NCBI GenBank assembly: GCA_964633445.1
Contig: CAZWFW010000005.1
Location: 1-32,884, forward strand
DNA length: 32,884 bases
DNA from: CAZWFW01 sp964633445
GTDB lineage: Archaea; Undinarchaeota; CAZWFW01
Direction of reading: 5' to 3'
Shown: in pieces, positions 1 to 7,987 of the stretch
Layout of the letters: the number at the start of each line of letters is the position of its first letter
Position numbering within the stretch: position 1 is the first letter of the stretch
Program-made: the position numbers and the translations under genes
The notes under the pieces: generated by a model
What the model was told of the DNA's origin: nothing
Database searches by the model: none
Seen by the model: only the letters and a program-made list of their open reading frames with translations

Positions 1-579
1 CTTATACAAAAAAGGCCAAAAGTAAGAAAGAATTCTGAACCCCATTCCGAAATATTCTAAATTTTTTAAGAGTTATTCGGTTATTTTCTTCCCTCCGAAT
101 ATATTTTTCGTTCAATTCGGTTTTTTATTACTATGAAAATTCAAAAATTGGTTACTGTTTTAAATATCGGAAACACGGTAGTAAAAATGCTCGTGGTTTT
201 AGCATATAATGCTTAGAATTATAATTACATTAAAAGAGTTGTTAAAGAGTTCAATTGCAAGAGGATAACGTCGTGGCAAGACTGATTTAAGTCAATTTTC
301 CACAAGAACAATAGCTATTTGGGCACATTCCTTGCTGTATTCTTATAGATTCTCAATTACTTTCAGCACAGGAGTTTTACAAAAACATCCAGAAATAATG
401 AAAAAGATTTTAGAAAAACTTAAAAATCAACAATTGTTGAAGGATATTTCGATGATTTCCTATTAAGCGATTTTTACATCTCAGGAACCTTATAAATAGT
501 AGTATATAAGTAAGATTATTATGAAGAGTAAGTCAAATCTTACTAAACAAAGGAGTTTGCGCAAAGCAAAGGATAGTTT
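1..579. other. Intergenic, no intact gene
   Basis: No convincing complete gene is visible. A short frame ending near 467 reads like the tail of a helical protein but has no recognisable domain or start, so it may be debris of a lost gene. The last 90 bases hold the promoter region of the AbrB-type gene. Confidence 0.5.
491..544 (+). promoter_or_regulatory. TATA box and inverted repeat upstream of AbrB-type gene
   Basis: An archaeal TATA-like stretch (TATAAAT at 491, TATATAA at 503-509) is followed by a 9-base perfect inverted repeat, AGTAAGATT at 509-517 and AATCTTACT at 536-544, separated by 18 bases. Its place between promoter and start suits an operator, possibly autoregulatory because the downstream gene encodes a DNA-binding protein. 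The regulatory role is inferred. Confidence 0.4.
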
Positions 580-932
580 ATGGAATTACTACAGTTAGCG
601 AAAAAGGTCAACTTGTAATTCCTGTGGATCTCAGAAAGGATTTGAACATAAAAACTGGGGATAAATTTATTGTCTTAAAGAGGAAAGATGACGCCGGATT
701 AACCCTTATTAAGCTTGATAAGATGGACAAGCTCATGTTTCTAATTCAGAAGGATGAAGAATTCTTCAAGAGGTTAGAGAAAGAATGGAGGAAAAGGTAT
801 ACGTGTAAAGATTGTAAATACTATAAGCCTATAGACGAAACAAAAGGGGATTGCTTTGGACATGTGGTTCCAGCAGATATGCCTGTTGAGAAATGCCCAG
901 CAAAAGCGTTCGAACCGAGAGAGAAGAAATGA
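580..932 (+). pseudogene. AbrB/SpoVT-type DNA-binding protein with Cys-rich tail; 1-base lesion at start
   Basis: An uninterrupted frame continues upstream of the GTG at 624 and encodes a typical AbrB/MazE swapped-hairpin domain (VSEKGQLVIPVDLRKDL, then IKTGDKF). This segment is needed for the fold, so GTG 624 cannot be the true start. No ATG/GTG/TTG exists in that frame before a stop near 520. The ATG at 580 is out by one base: adding one base just after it gives Met-Gly-Ile-Thr-Thr-Val-Ser in frame. The C-terminal half carries CKDCKYY, GDCFGH and EKCP, a four-Cys pattern that probably binds metal or an Fe-S cluster; such tails occur on archaeal AbrB proteins. Either a genuine 1-base deletion, a sequencing error, or a rare start codon explains the N-terminus. 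Confidence 0.7.
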
Positions 933-969
933 TATCCTTTCCTCTTCATAATTTTATTTTTTAGGAGAT

Positions 970-1846
970 ATGATGGTAAGGGAAATTTTTGCAAAAACAA
1001 TCCTAAACAAGCATAAGAGAAGAGATTCCTGGTTTCTAGACGATTATTCCTTGAATCCCTATCAACTTTGCGAATTCAACTGCATTTATTGCTATATTAG
1101 AGGAAGCAAATATGGAGAAAACATAAAAAATGGCCTAGCCGTTCAAGATTAATGCTCCAACTTTATTAGAAAGGGAGCTTCGCAGAAGAGCTAGGAATAA
1201 GGAATATGGATTTATAGCCTTATCTCCCGCAACAGAACCGTGGATGCGTGTGGAGGAAAAATATGAAATTACAAGAAGGTGTCTAGAGATAATCGCAAAA
1301 TACAGGTTTCCAGTTCATTGCCTAACGAAGTCCCCTTTAATTTTAAGAGATGTGGATTTCCTAAAGGAGATAGATAAAAATGCTATATTACCAGAGGACC
1401 TCAGGGATAAGATATGTAGCGGTGTTTTAATAACCTTTTCCTTCTCAACTTTGGATGAGAGAGTTAGAAGAATATTCGAACCAAATGCTTCAAAGATAGA
1501 GGAAAGATTGAATGCTATAAAGGAATTAAAAGACCTTGGATTCAAAGTTGGTATGGCTTTTATTCCATTATTACCCTTCATTTCAGATTCTGAAGAGCAA
1601 ATGGAGGAAATGGTCAAAACTGCTAAGGAATTTAATGTTGATTACGTTTTCTTTGGAGATTTAACTTTATACGGAAAAGGAAAGGAGATTTACCTAAAAG
1701 TTTTGGGGAAACGTTTTCCAAATTTGGTCAGGAAATATAAAATACTTTATAAAGGATTTTCCCCAATCAGAGAGTATAAAGATAGATTTTACAGCTCCGC
1801 TAAAAGCATTTGCAAAAAGTACAACATAAAATGGGGGATACTATAA
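970..1846 (+). pseudogene. Radical SAM protein, SplB/COG1533-like, frameshifted
   Basis: The first piece (970-1152) carries the radical SAM cluster motif C-x3-C-x2-C (CEFNCIYCY) near residues 35-42. The frame then stops at 1150-1152. Dropping one base near 1144 joins it smoothly to a second frame reading VKINAPTLLEREL and later SPATEPWMRVEEKYEITRR, which continues to 1846. Together they give about 290 residues, normal for the spore photoproduct lyase-like radical SAM family. A GGAG lies just before the ATG pair at 970/973. The last bases overlap the AlkD-like gene. The single +1 change could be real inactivation or an error; the neighbouring genes also carry lesions, which favours decay or a poor stretch of assembly. 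Confidence 0.75.
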
Positions 1847-2406
1847 GAAATAAGATAATAAAAAAGTTGAAAGAAATGAAAAACGAGAAAGGTATAGAAA
1901 CTGCTAGAAGATTCGGTATTATCACCAGATATGAAATTTTGGGAATTTCAAGAACGAAGCTTAGAAAACTTGCGAAGGGGATTGGAAAGAATACAGAATT
2001 AGCTCTAGAGTTATGGAGAACAAATATCCTTGAAGCCAAAATTCTTGCTACTATGATAGCGGATCCCAAAGAATTTAAAAGAGAATTTGCTTACGAATGG
2101 GTTAAAGATATTGATAACTGGGATCTGTGCGACCAGTTTGTTCTAAACTTACTTTGGAGAACAAATTATGCATATGAAATAGCGAAGGAATTTTGTAAAG
2201 ATGATGAAGAGTTTGTTAAGAGGGCTGGTTTGGCTTTAATAGCGAAGCTTGCAATGAGTAATAAAAAAGCTAATGAGGGTAAATTTAAAGAGTTTCTACC
2301 TTTAATTAGGGAAGGATTAAAGGATAGAAGAAAGTACGTTAAAAAAGCTGCTATATGGGCTAAAGATAAACTTGAAAAGTTAGGTATAAAGCTGAGTAAT
2401 ATCTGA
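1831..2406 (+). CDS. DNA alkylation repair protein, AlkD/AlkC-like HEAT-repeat glycosylase
   Basis: About 191 residues, all alpha-helical, ending in HEAT-like helices. The middle shows the family pattern: ALELWRTNILEAKILATMI, then DPKEF, then WVKDIDNWDLCDQF, followed by LLWRT and later RRKYVKKAAIW. AlkD-type enzymes excise bulky or positively charged alkylpurines, using Trp and Asp residues in these helices. The gene begins inside the last codons of the radical SAM gene (overlap 1831-1846); a start at 1810 is possible, but the ATG at 1831 gives the usual N-terminus. Coupling to a photolyase-like radical SAM gene suggests a small DNA-repair operon. It is the only undamaged gene in the first 3.1 kb. 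Confidence 0.75.
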   Translation: MGDTIRNKIIKKLKEMKNEKGIETARRFGIITRYEILGISRTKLRKLAKGIGKNTELALELWRTNILEAKILATMIADPKEFKREFAYEWVKDIDNWDLCDQFVLNLLWRTNYAYEIAKEFCKDDEEFVKRAGLALIAKLAMSNKKANEGKFKEFLPLIREGLKDRRKYVKKAAIWAKDKLEKLGIKLSNI

Positions 2407-2411
2407 AATTT

Positions 2412-3105
2412 TTAGTTTCTCTTTGAGCAATGATCGCAGTTTACATTTTTCTTAACGCTAATAGTGTCAAACGACATTTCCTTCAAATCAATAACCAAAA
2501 GTTTGTCAATAAGTAGATTTCCTACTCGAGAAATTATTTTTATAGCTTCATTTGCCTGTAAGCATCCTACAACCCCAGCAATTGTTCCTATAACATTTAT
2601 ATTAGCTTTTTTTGCTAGGTATTTTAGCATAAAGACATTTTAAGCAAGCATGCCCAGGTAGAACTGTCATTACTCTGCCTTCAAACCCCTCAACAGCTCC
2701 GTGAACGAAAGGTAATCTTTTTGAGCAACATACTTTATTGACAATCATTCTTGCTTCAAAGTTATCCAATCCGTCTATTACAATACCTTCAAGCAATTCC
2801 ATAGCATCTTTTTCACATGTAATTTCTTTGCAAAAGATTTCTATCTGAACATCGCTATTAATACTTTTGAGCCTCTCTTTGGCAGCTTTAACTTTATATT
2901 TTCCTAGATCTTATTCTTCATACAAAACTTGTCTATTTAAATTGCTTGGTTCTACTTTTTGATAGTCTATTAGCCTTAATTTATACCAACCCTTGCTAAG
3001 CAAGTTCAGTATTGCTGCCTATTCCACCAATTCCAACAATTGTTACTGTAGATTGCTAAGCTTCTCCTGATCTATAACTCCAACTTGTCTTGAGTATCTA
3101 TCCAT
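2412..3105 (-). pseudogene. ThiF/MoeB/HesA-family (E1-like) adenylyltransferase, decayed
   Basis: Pieces in different minus-strand frames align in order with the E1-like family: DRYSRQ at the start, VTIVGIGGIGSNT (nucleotide loop), KLRLIDYQKVEPSNLNRQVL, IDGLDNFEAR, PFVHGAVEGFEGRVMTVLPG with ACLKC, then GTIAGVVGCLQANEAIK and the final NCDHC zinc motif. They are broken by a base loss after LSNL, a frame change with stops after SNTELA, an in-frame TAA after LYEE, and a +1 shift in an A7 run near 2607-2613. At least four lesions mean a real pseudogene rather than one sequencing error. MoeB/ThiF proteins adenylate ubiquitin-like sulfur carriers; no partner gene is adjacent, although moeA lies 5 kb away. 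Confidence 0.85.
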
Positions 3106-3123
3106 ATTCCCAGTACTATGCTT

Positions 3124-3603
3124 TCACCTTCTCTTTTTAATTTTTTTCTTAATTTCCGCAACAACCTCTTGCTTGATCTCACCTATTCCCAGAAGCCCGT
3201 CAACAAGAAGCTCTACACATTTCTTATGATATTCCTTCTTTTGAGAGATATAGGGGCATCCTCCTTCTTTCTTGTATCTTTCGAAATATTTGTTTTTATA
3301 TCCCAGCTTAGAGAAAACATCATCCAAAACCTTGAAAATTTCGTAAAGCACCATATGAATATCCTTCAAAAGATCTTTTTCTTTTTTGGGGAACTTGATC
3401 TCTACCTTCTCACCTTTTAGTATTTCCATTATTCCACTAGCAAGAAGTCCTATACCCTTCATATGCCCTCTTGTAAGAGTTATCCTTTCCTTTTCATATT
3501 TCCTAAAATATTTGCTATCATACCCTGCTTCACGTAAAATTGCATAGATGTGATAAAGTGCAATATGAATTTTTTCTAGGAAAGGATTATATTTGCGTGC
3601 CAT
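3124..3603 (-). CDS. Hypothetical helical protein with two internal repeats
   Basis: A 159-residue Lys-rich protein that I do not recognise. It consists of two related halves: residues about 8-35 (FLEKIHIALYHIYAILREAG, then YFRKYEKE) match about 77-113 (LLKDIHMVLYEIFKVL, then YFERYKKE), and each is followed by a second amphipathic helix pair (IGLLASGIMEIL; CVELLVDGLLGI). This is the picture of a duplicated four-helix unit. It starts two bases after the stop of the TPR membrane protein, so the two are probably co-transcribed and may interact. No signal peptide or membrane segment is seen. Confidence 0.7.
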   Translation of the reverse strand: MARKYNPFLEKIHIALYHIYAILREAGYDSKYFRKYEKERITLTRGHMKGIGLLASGIMEILKGEKVEIKFPKKEKDLLKDIHMVLYEIFKVLDDVFSKLGYKNKYFERYKKEGGCPYISQKKEYHKKCVELLVDGLLGIGEIKQEVVAEIKKKIKKRR

Positions 3604-3605
3604 GA

Positions 3606-4601
3606 TTACTTCATTTTGCTTTGTATTTTATTTTTATATTCTTTATATTTTTTCCAAGCTTCTTTTGCTTTTTCTTTTTTGCCCAATTTTTCATAAGTTT
3701 CGGCAACATGCTTCCACCAAGCTTCATCTTCCTTAGCTTCGTTAATACAATACTCCAAAAACTTTTCATAAGCTTCCCTAGATTTTTCCTTATTGCCCAG
3801 CTTTTCATAAATCTTTGCAACATCCTCCCAGAAAACCCCTTCCTCTTTAACCTCTTGTAAATAATAATCTAAAGCTTTCTGCCAAGCTTCTTTAGCTTTC
3901 CTAGGTTTTCTAATTTTCTCATACAACTTTGCAACATCCTCCCAGAACCAAGGTTCCTCCTTAGCATATTTTTCCAAGGCCTTGGCAGCCCTTTCCATAT
4001 TTTTAGCTTTTTTCCAACACTCATGCGCTTCCTTAAGATAGTAAGTATCTTTTTCCTTGCTGTAAAGCTTCTCATAAATTTTTGCAGCTTTATCATACGC
4101 CTTGGTCCTTTCATAAGCCCATGCAGCGCTTTCTAACCAACCTAGCTTAATATACATATCCGCAGCTTTTACGTAATCTCCCTTTTTCTCATATTTCCTT
4201 GCAGCTGCCTTATATTTCCTTTCTCTTTCAAGCCTCTCAGCACTCTTAAAGCGATCAATTATACCAATATCTGGCTCACTTATATACCAAATTAGAAACA
4301 ATCCTGCGATGATGAAAATTGCGAAAATTAGAAACCCTATCCTAACATTTTGCCAAGTTATAAACAAATATGTTGCATAGCTGCTTAGCATTGCCGGTAG
4401 TGCACAATATAATGCATATTTAAAGTTTCTTGCATAAAGCGATAAACCGAGGAAAAAGAAGAGAAGGAAAGACAGACCAAGAAAACCTAGCGAGAATATT
4501 ATTCTAATGAGCATTAGAAACCCGAATTTCCAAATTATCGCACCAGCAATTCCTAAGCAAGTCAAAATCCCTGCAATAAGATACAGTGTTAGCCTATCCA
4601 T
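3606..4601 (-). CDS. Membrane-anchored TPR protein
   Basis: 331 residues. The first about 110 residues form four hydrophobic segments (roughly 5-25, 30-52, 61-81, 87-107). The rest is a run of TPR-like helical hairpins with recurring patterns such as AARKYEKKGDYVKAADMYIKLG, AAWAYERTKAYDKAAKIYEK, and three near-copies of FWEDVAKxYEKLxxKEKAKEAWxK at the C-terminus. TPRs mediate protein-protein contacts; here they most likely face the cytoplasm as a docking arm. The last three repeats are very alike, pointing to recent internal duplication. The gene leads a two-gene minus-strand unit with the helical-repeat protein and is divergent from the Cys-rich secreted protein upstream. The exact role is unknown. 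Confidence 0.75.
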   Translation of the reverse strand: MDRLTLYLIAGILTCLGIAGAIIWKFGFLMLIRIIFSLGFLGLSFLLFFFLGLSLYARNFKYALYCALPAMLSSYATYLFITWQNVRIGFLIFAIFIIAGLFLIWYISEPDIGIIDRFKSAERLERERKYKAAARKYEKKGDYVKAADMYIKLGWLESAAWAYERTKAYDKAAKIYEKLYSKEKDTYYLKEAHECWKKAKNMERAAKALEKYAKEEPWFWEDVAKLYEKIRKPRKAKEAWQKALDYYLQEVKEEGVFWEDVAKIYEKLGNKEKSREAYEKFLEYCINEAKEDEAWWKHVAETYEKLGKKEKAKEAWKKYKEYKNKIQSKMK

Positions 4602-4695
4602 TTTACTTATTTTTATCTTTTAATATACTTAAATTAAAATTACTGTTAAGATGCCCTAAAACACAGAAGAGGAAAGACTTAAAAAAGTTTTCCTC

Positions 4696-5529
4696 GTGCT
4701 TGGGTTTGTCGCGCTATTGGCTTCAGCATTTCTCCTATTCAAAATTTACGGTGAAATCGAAGAAAGCGGATATGTTTCACAAAAGGAGAAGGCATGTATA
4801 GAATCTGGCGGAAAAGTAGTATATATAACCTGCTACTGCAAAACTAAAGATTTTCCTAACACCTGCTCAATAGGGTATTGCACCTGCCAGCCGTGGGAGC
4901 CAGGATATAAAATAAAAATATGCGATTGTGGTCCTGATAAATGCTTCGATGGAGAGAAGTGTGTAGATAGGGAAGAATATTATTCTGGTGTTATTGGCTC
5001 AAAGCCGCCAGAGAACTTTACAGAGTTTGTGAAGGAAGTGATAAGAGAAAAATTGCCAGATCCTAAATTCGTAACCAAGAGTGAAGAGTATTACCTGGGA
5101 TGCAACATAACAATTTTTGCAACACACATATGGCCTCACAATATAGCAGGACCTTCCATAGAAACTATGTTTTTTGGGATATTAAGCTGCCCTTCTAATG
5201 TCTCTGATTTGAACATTGAGAGTTTCAAAAATGAATTAATTCAAGCAAAAAGGGAAAAACATCCCGAAATAAAAAGCGAGATTTTAGTTATAAATTCAAC
5301 GAAGGTCATTCACAATTACTATTTTGCGCAAGTTAAAAAGGATGAATACCACTTCTCTCAAATTCTTTACGAGGAATACATTTTCAAGCTTAATAAAAAT
5401 TATATAGTGTGCTCCTACAGAGATGAAGGGCTAGTAGAAGAGATAAACTTAGAAAGGTTTAAGGAAGTTGTGCATGCAATCGCTAATGAAACCTCAACAA
5501 TCAAGGAAGATCCTAGATATATAGCTTGA
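4696..5529 (+). CDS. Predicted secreted/anchored Cys-rich protein, unknown
   Basis: 277 residues from a GTG start. An N-terminal hydrophobic segment (LGFVALLASAFLLF) is followed by a Cys-rich stretch (about residues 34-84: CYCKTKD, NTCSIGYCTC, KICDCGPDKCFDGEKC) that could be disulfide-bonded or bind metal. The remaining about 190 residues look like a mixed alpha/beta extracellular domain with several N-x-S/T sites. The start is uncertain: the frame stays open upstream to a TAA just after an ATG near 4651, and PKTQKRKDLKK, a plausible cytoplasmic lead, lies in another frame, so a slip in the A6 run before 4688 may have cut off the true N-terminus. I do not recognise the family. Confidence 0.65.
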   Translation: MLGFVALLASAFLLFKIYGEIEESGYVSQKEKACIESGGKVVYITCYCKTKDFPNTCSIGYCTCQPWEPGYKIKICDCGPDKCFDGEKCVDREEYYSGVIGSKPPENFTEFVKEVIREKLPDPKFVTKSEEYYLGCNITIFATHIWPHNIAGPSIETMFFGILSCPSNVSDLNIESFKNELIQAKREKHPEIKSEILVINSTKVIHNYYFAQVKKDEYHFSQILYEEYIFKLNKNYIVCSYRDEGLVEEINLERFKEVVHAIANETSTIKEDPRYIA

Positions 5530-5550
5530 TTTTTATTTTTATTAGAACAT

Positions 5551-5558
5551 TTAAATAT
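5551..5558 (+). promoter_or_regulatory. TATA box for the small membrane protein gene
   Basis: TTTAAATA lies about 25 bases before the ATG at 5580, the spacing expected for a leaderless archaeal transcript. Confidence 0.45.
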
Positions 5559-5579
5559 CTTGCGTGTGAAGATAGAATT

Positions 5580-5909
5580 ATGCTTCAAATATTGCTATTA
5601 TTTGTATTGGGATGCCTAGATGTAGCTGTGGGGGTCGCTTTAATTATTAATAAACCCTTTCTTACTCTTGCCGTTTTTTCCTTAGCAAAAGGAGTTTGGA
5701 CTCTATTTACATCTCTTAAATATCCTGGTGGTTTTTTACTTGGAATTATAGATCTCTTGGGAGGTGTTTGCCTTTTGCTTCTTCTGAAAGGATACGTAAC
5801 ATCTGCAAGTATCCTTGTTGGGATTGCGATAACTGTAAAAGGTTTATATAGCGTAGGTAGCTCCATTTTTTGGATCATATCCTTTCTTTATAGAATTGTA
5901 AAAATTTAG
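5580..5909 (+). CDS. Small four-helix membrane protein
   Basis: About 109 residues from the ATG at 5580 (MLQILLLFVLGCLDVAVG), preferred over an upstream TTG at 5526 because a TATA box sits 25 bases before it and the hydrophobic pattern begins there. Four hydrophobic segments at about 2-20, 25-43, 49-68 and 71-100 fill the protein. The alternating Gly/Leu pattern with conserved-looking Asp and Lys between helices resembles small uncharacterised archaeal membrane proteins. No function can be assigned, and no neighbour explains it. Confidence 0.6.
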   Translation: MLQILLLFVLGCLDVAVGVALIINKPFLTLAVFSLAKGVWTLFTSLKYPGGFLLGIIDLLGGVCLLLLLKGYVTSASILVGIAITVKGLYSVGSSIFWIISFLYRIVKI

Positions 5910-5921
5910 ATGATACTTAAA

Positions 5922-6584
5922 TTAAAAGGAAGCGATTTCTATACTTTGAGCGATGTGTCTTAAAAGTCCTCTAACTCCCTCTCCCGTCTTCAAACTAATC
6001 TTAAATACCTTGCAATCCCTATTTAAGCTAAGTATGTCCTCAACAAGGCTGTCGGCATTTATACCAAAATATCCTGCAAGATCAACTTTGTTAATAATAC
6101 CTGCGTTAACCTTCATGAATATATGAGGGTGCTTTCTTATGACATCTCTACCTTCCGTAACAGAAACTACAATAAATCTTTCATGAGCGCCCAGGTCAAA
6201 ATCCGCTGGACAAATTAGATTACCAACATTCTCTATTAACAGTAAATCTACATCTTCTAAATCAACCTCTTCAAGTGCGTGGTGTATGAGGTGAGCATCC
6301 AGATGACACTCCTTGCCAGTGTTAATACCAATGGCTTCAATACTTAATTTTGCAATTCTCTGCTTATCATATTCGCTTACAACATCTCCTACGATCACCT
6401 TTGTTCTTGTATCTCTAAGATTCCTGCAGATAGTTTCTATAAGGGTTGTTTTTCCAGAACCAATGCTACCAAGAATTTCTATACAATAAACTCCATGATC
6501 ATCCAGTATTTTTCTGTTTTCCTTAGCCAACCTCCTATTTTCCTCCAAAATATCAAAATCGCAAGAGATTTTAATATCGTGCAT
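5922..6584 (-). CDS. hypB: Hydrogenase/urease nickel incorporation GTPase HypB
   Basis: 220 residues, normal for archaeal HypB without the N-terminal His-rich leader. Visible motifs: P-loop GSIGSGKT (39-46), DVVSEYDK, the metal-site Cys-His in GKECHLDAH, ENVGNLICPADFDLG (Walker B region), and the guanine-specificity motif NKVDL. HypB uses GTP hydrolysis to hand nickel to [NiFe]-hydrogenase together with HypA. No hydrogenase or other hyp gene is in the window. The ATG overlaps the nadX stop by one base, so the two genes are co-transcribed and probably translationally coupled; this linkage has no obvious metabolic reason. Confidence 0.93.
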   Translation of the reverse strand: MHDIKISCDFDILEENRRLAKENRKILDDHGVYCIEILGSIGSGKTTLIETICRNLRDTRTKVIVGDVVSEYDKQRIAKLSIEAIGINTGKECHLDAHLIHHALEEVDLEDVDLLLIENVGNLICPADFDLGAHERFIVVSVTEGRDVIRKHPHIFMKVNAGIINKVDLAGYFGINADSLVEDILSLNRDCKVFKISLKTGEGVRGLLRHIAQSIEIASF

Positions 6585-7402
6585 TAAGTACCTATCTCCA
6601 ATCTACTTGTTATCCTCTTCAGTAACATTATAGCTGAGAATGCGGCTATTTTGCTGGTTTTAGGATTTTTCTTAAAAGGCAAGTTCTCCAATTTAACAGT
6701 TGCCTTGCCAAATTCTCCCTCAATTATAATCTCATGGATATTTCTTTTAACGTTAGGATCGGCAACAATTTCTATTGTGGTAGCTTCCATACCAACTCCT
6801 GCAATACCAAGCGTTGCAGCCACATTCACGTTTGCCGGGAAATATTTTACAGCCTCTTCAGCTTTTCCTCTATAAATCACTTTCTTAGAGTCTATTTTAG
6901 AAAGATCTATTTTCTTAAGTTTTACGTAAGGAGCGTCTTTAAAGCTTTCAGGGTTCTTGGTAGTTCTTAGACAAATTCTTCTAATTTTACCAAAACTAGC
7001 GGCTTTGACTATGTCTAACCCTCCTATAGCTCCAGAAGGCAGATAAATTTTACAATTTTTTCTCTCTGCTAGTTCTAATGCTTTAGTTAACAAATTTCTA
7101 TCAGCAAGCGCGCCCGTACTCATAATTAGAACATCCTTTCCCCTTTCTAGTATCCTAATTAAGAATTCCTTAACGGCTTCCTGCGATGCTGCTTCTACAG
7201 CTAAATCAATATCCTGCTTTATAAACTCCTCAAAACTTTTGCAAACTTTTGAATTTAATCTAAGAGCCTTCAAAATTCTTTCAGCTTTATTTTTATCTAA
7301 ATCATAGACCGCCGTCAATTCCATTTTAAGATAACCCCTTGCAACAGCCTTTGCAATTTCAGTGCCTATAGCACCTAAACCAATTAGCCCTATTCTTAAC
7401 AT
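6584..7402 (-). CDS. nadX: L-aspartate dehydrogenase (NadX)
   Basis: 272 residues with an N-terminal Rossmann nucleotide-binding motif (GLIGLGAIG, residues 5-13), the family motif STGALAD near residue 115, YLPSGAIGGLDIVKAA near 140, and the catalytic/C-terminal region NVNVAATLGIAG, ADPNVKRNIHEI and NPKTSKIAAFSA. The enzyme oxidises aspartate to iminoaspartate with NAD(P), which feeds quinolinate and NAD synthesis, replacing NadB. nadA and nadC are not nearby. It leads the nadX-hypB unit and is divergent from the PH-domain protein, with only 45 bases between the starts. Confidence 0.93.
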   Translation of the reverse strand: MLRIGLIGLGAIGTEIAKAVARGYLKMELTAVYDLDKNKAERILKALRLNSKVCKSFEEFIKQDIDLAVEAASQEAVKEFLIRILERGKDVLIMSTGALADRNLLTKALELAERKNCKIYLPSGAIGGLDIVKAASFGKIRRICLRTTKNPESFKDAPYVKLKKIDLSKIDSKKVIYRGKAEEAVKYFPANVNVAATLGIAGVGMEATTIEIVADPNVKRNIHEIIIEGEFGKATVKLENLPFKKNPKTSKIAAFSAIMLLKRITSRLEIGT

Positions 7403-7407
7403 AATGG

Positions 7408-7419
7408 TTTAAATTTTTA
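7408..7419 (+). promoter_or_regulatory. TATA box for the PH-domain protein / moeA unit
   Basis: TTTAAATTTTTA is centred about 34 bases before the ATG at 7448, in the short gap shared with divergent nadX. It suggests a very short leader. Confidence 0.4.
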
Positions 7420-7447
7420 TAGCTATTAAACAATTAAAGTATTTGGT

Positions 7448-7984
7448 ATGAGAAGGTTTACATCAAATAAGAAATTACTTGAGATATATTGGATTTATAG
7501 TTTGCCTATCTTCGTAATTTTGTGGTGCTTGTCAGGAGCGTTGCTATCCCTTAAATATTATACTGCCGCATTAATCTCAGCAATTTTTTCTGCCTTATTT
7601 TTAGCATTCCTTTGCATATGGATTCCAAGATTCTACAATTCGATTGTCTTTAAAGTTGAGGATGATCACGCTTACGCTAAATTTGGGGTATGGTGGAAAA
7701 TAATAAAGAGAGTTCCCTATGCATTAGTATCAGAAATAAGGATTAGGCAAGGTCCCTTACAAAGAAAGTTGGGTTTAGCGAATTTGGATTTGTTTACTCC
7801 AGCAACTGGCGTAATAAAACCGGAGTTGACATACTTTCAGATTGAGGAAAGGCTTGCGAAAAAGTTGCAGAATGAGATAAGGAAAAAAATCGGTCTTCTT
7901 ACTCCGAAGGAAAGGAGATATATTGAGGAGGAAATACTTGAGGAGTTAAAGGCAATAAGGAGATTGCTTGAGGAGAAGTTCTAG
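7448..7984 (+). CDS. Membrane protein with bacterial-type PH domain (YdbS/YdbT-like)
   Basis: 178 residues. Two hydrophobic segments (about 15-36 and 38-60) are followed by a PH-like beta domain: VFKVEDDHAYAKFGVWWKI, then RVPYALVSEIRIRQGPLQRKLGLANLDLFTPATG, a pattern typical of the bPH_2 (DUF304) family. A charged coiled C-terminus (RRYIEEEILEELKAIRRLLEE) completes it. Members usually sit in the cytoplasmic membrane in pairs; their biochemical role is poorly known. It ends three bases before moeA's start, so the genes share a transcript. Confidence 0.75.
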   Translation: MRRFTSNKKLLEIYWIYSLPIFVILWCLSGALLSLKYYTAALISAIFSALFLAFLCIWIPRFYNSIVFKVEDDHAYAKFGVWWKIIKRVPYALVSEIRIRQGPLQRKLGLANLDLFTPATGVIKPELTYFQIEERLAKKLQNEIRKKIGLLTPKERRYIEEEILEELKAIRRLLEEKF

Positions 7985-7987
7985 GAA

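Noticed and set aside
624..626. GTG 624 as start of the AbrB-type protein
   Set aside because: It would remove the first strands of the DNA-binding hairpin, which are encoded in frame upstream.
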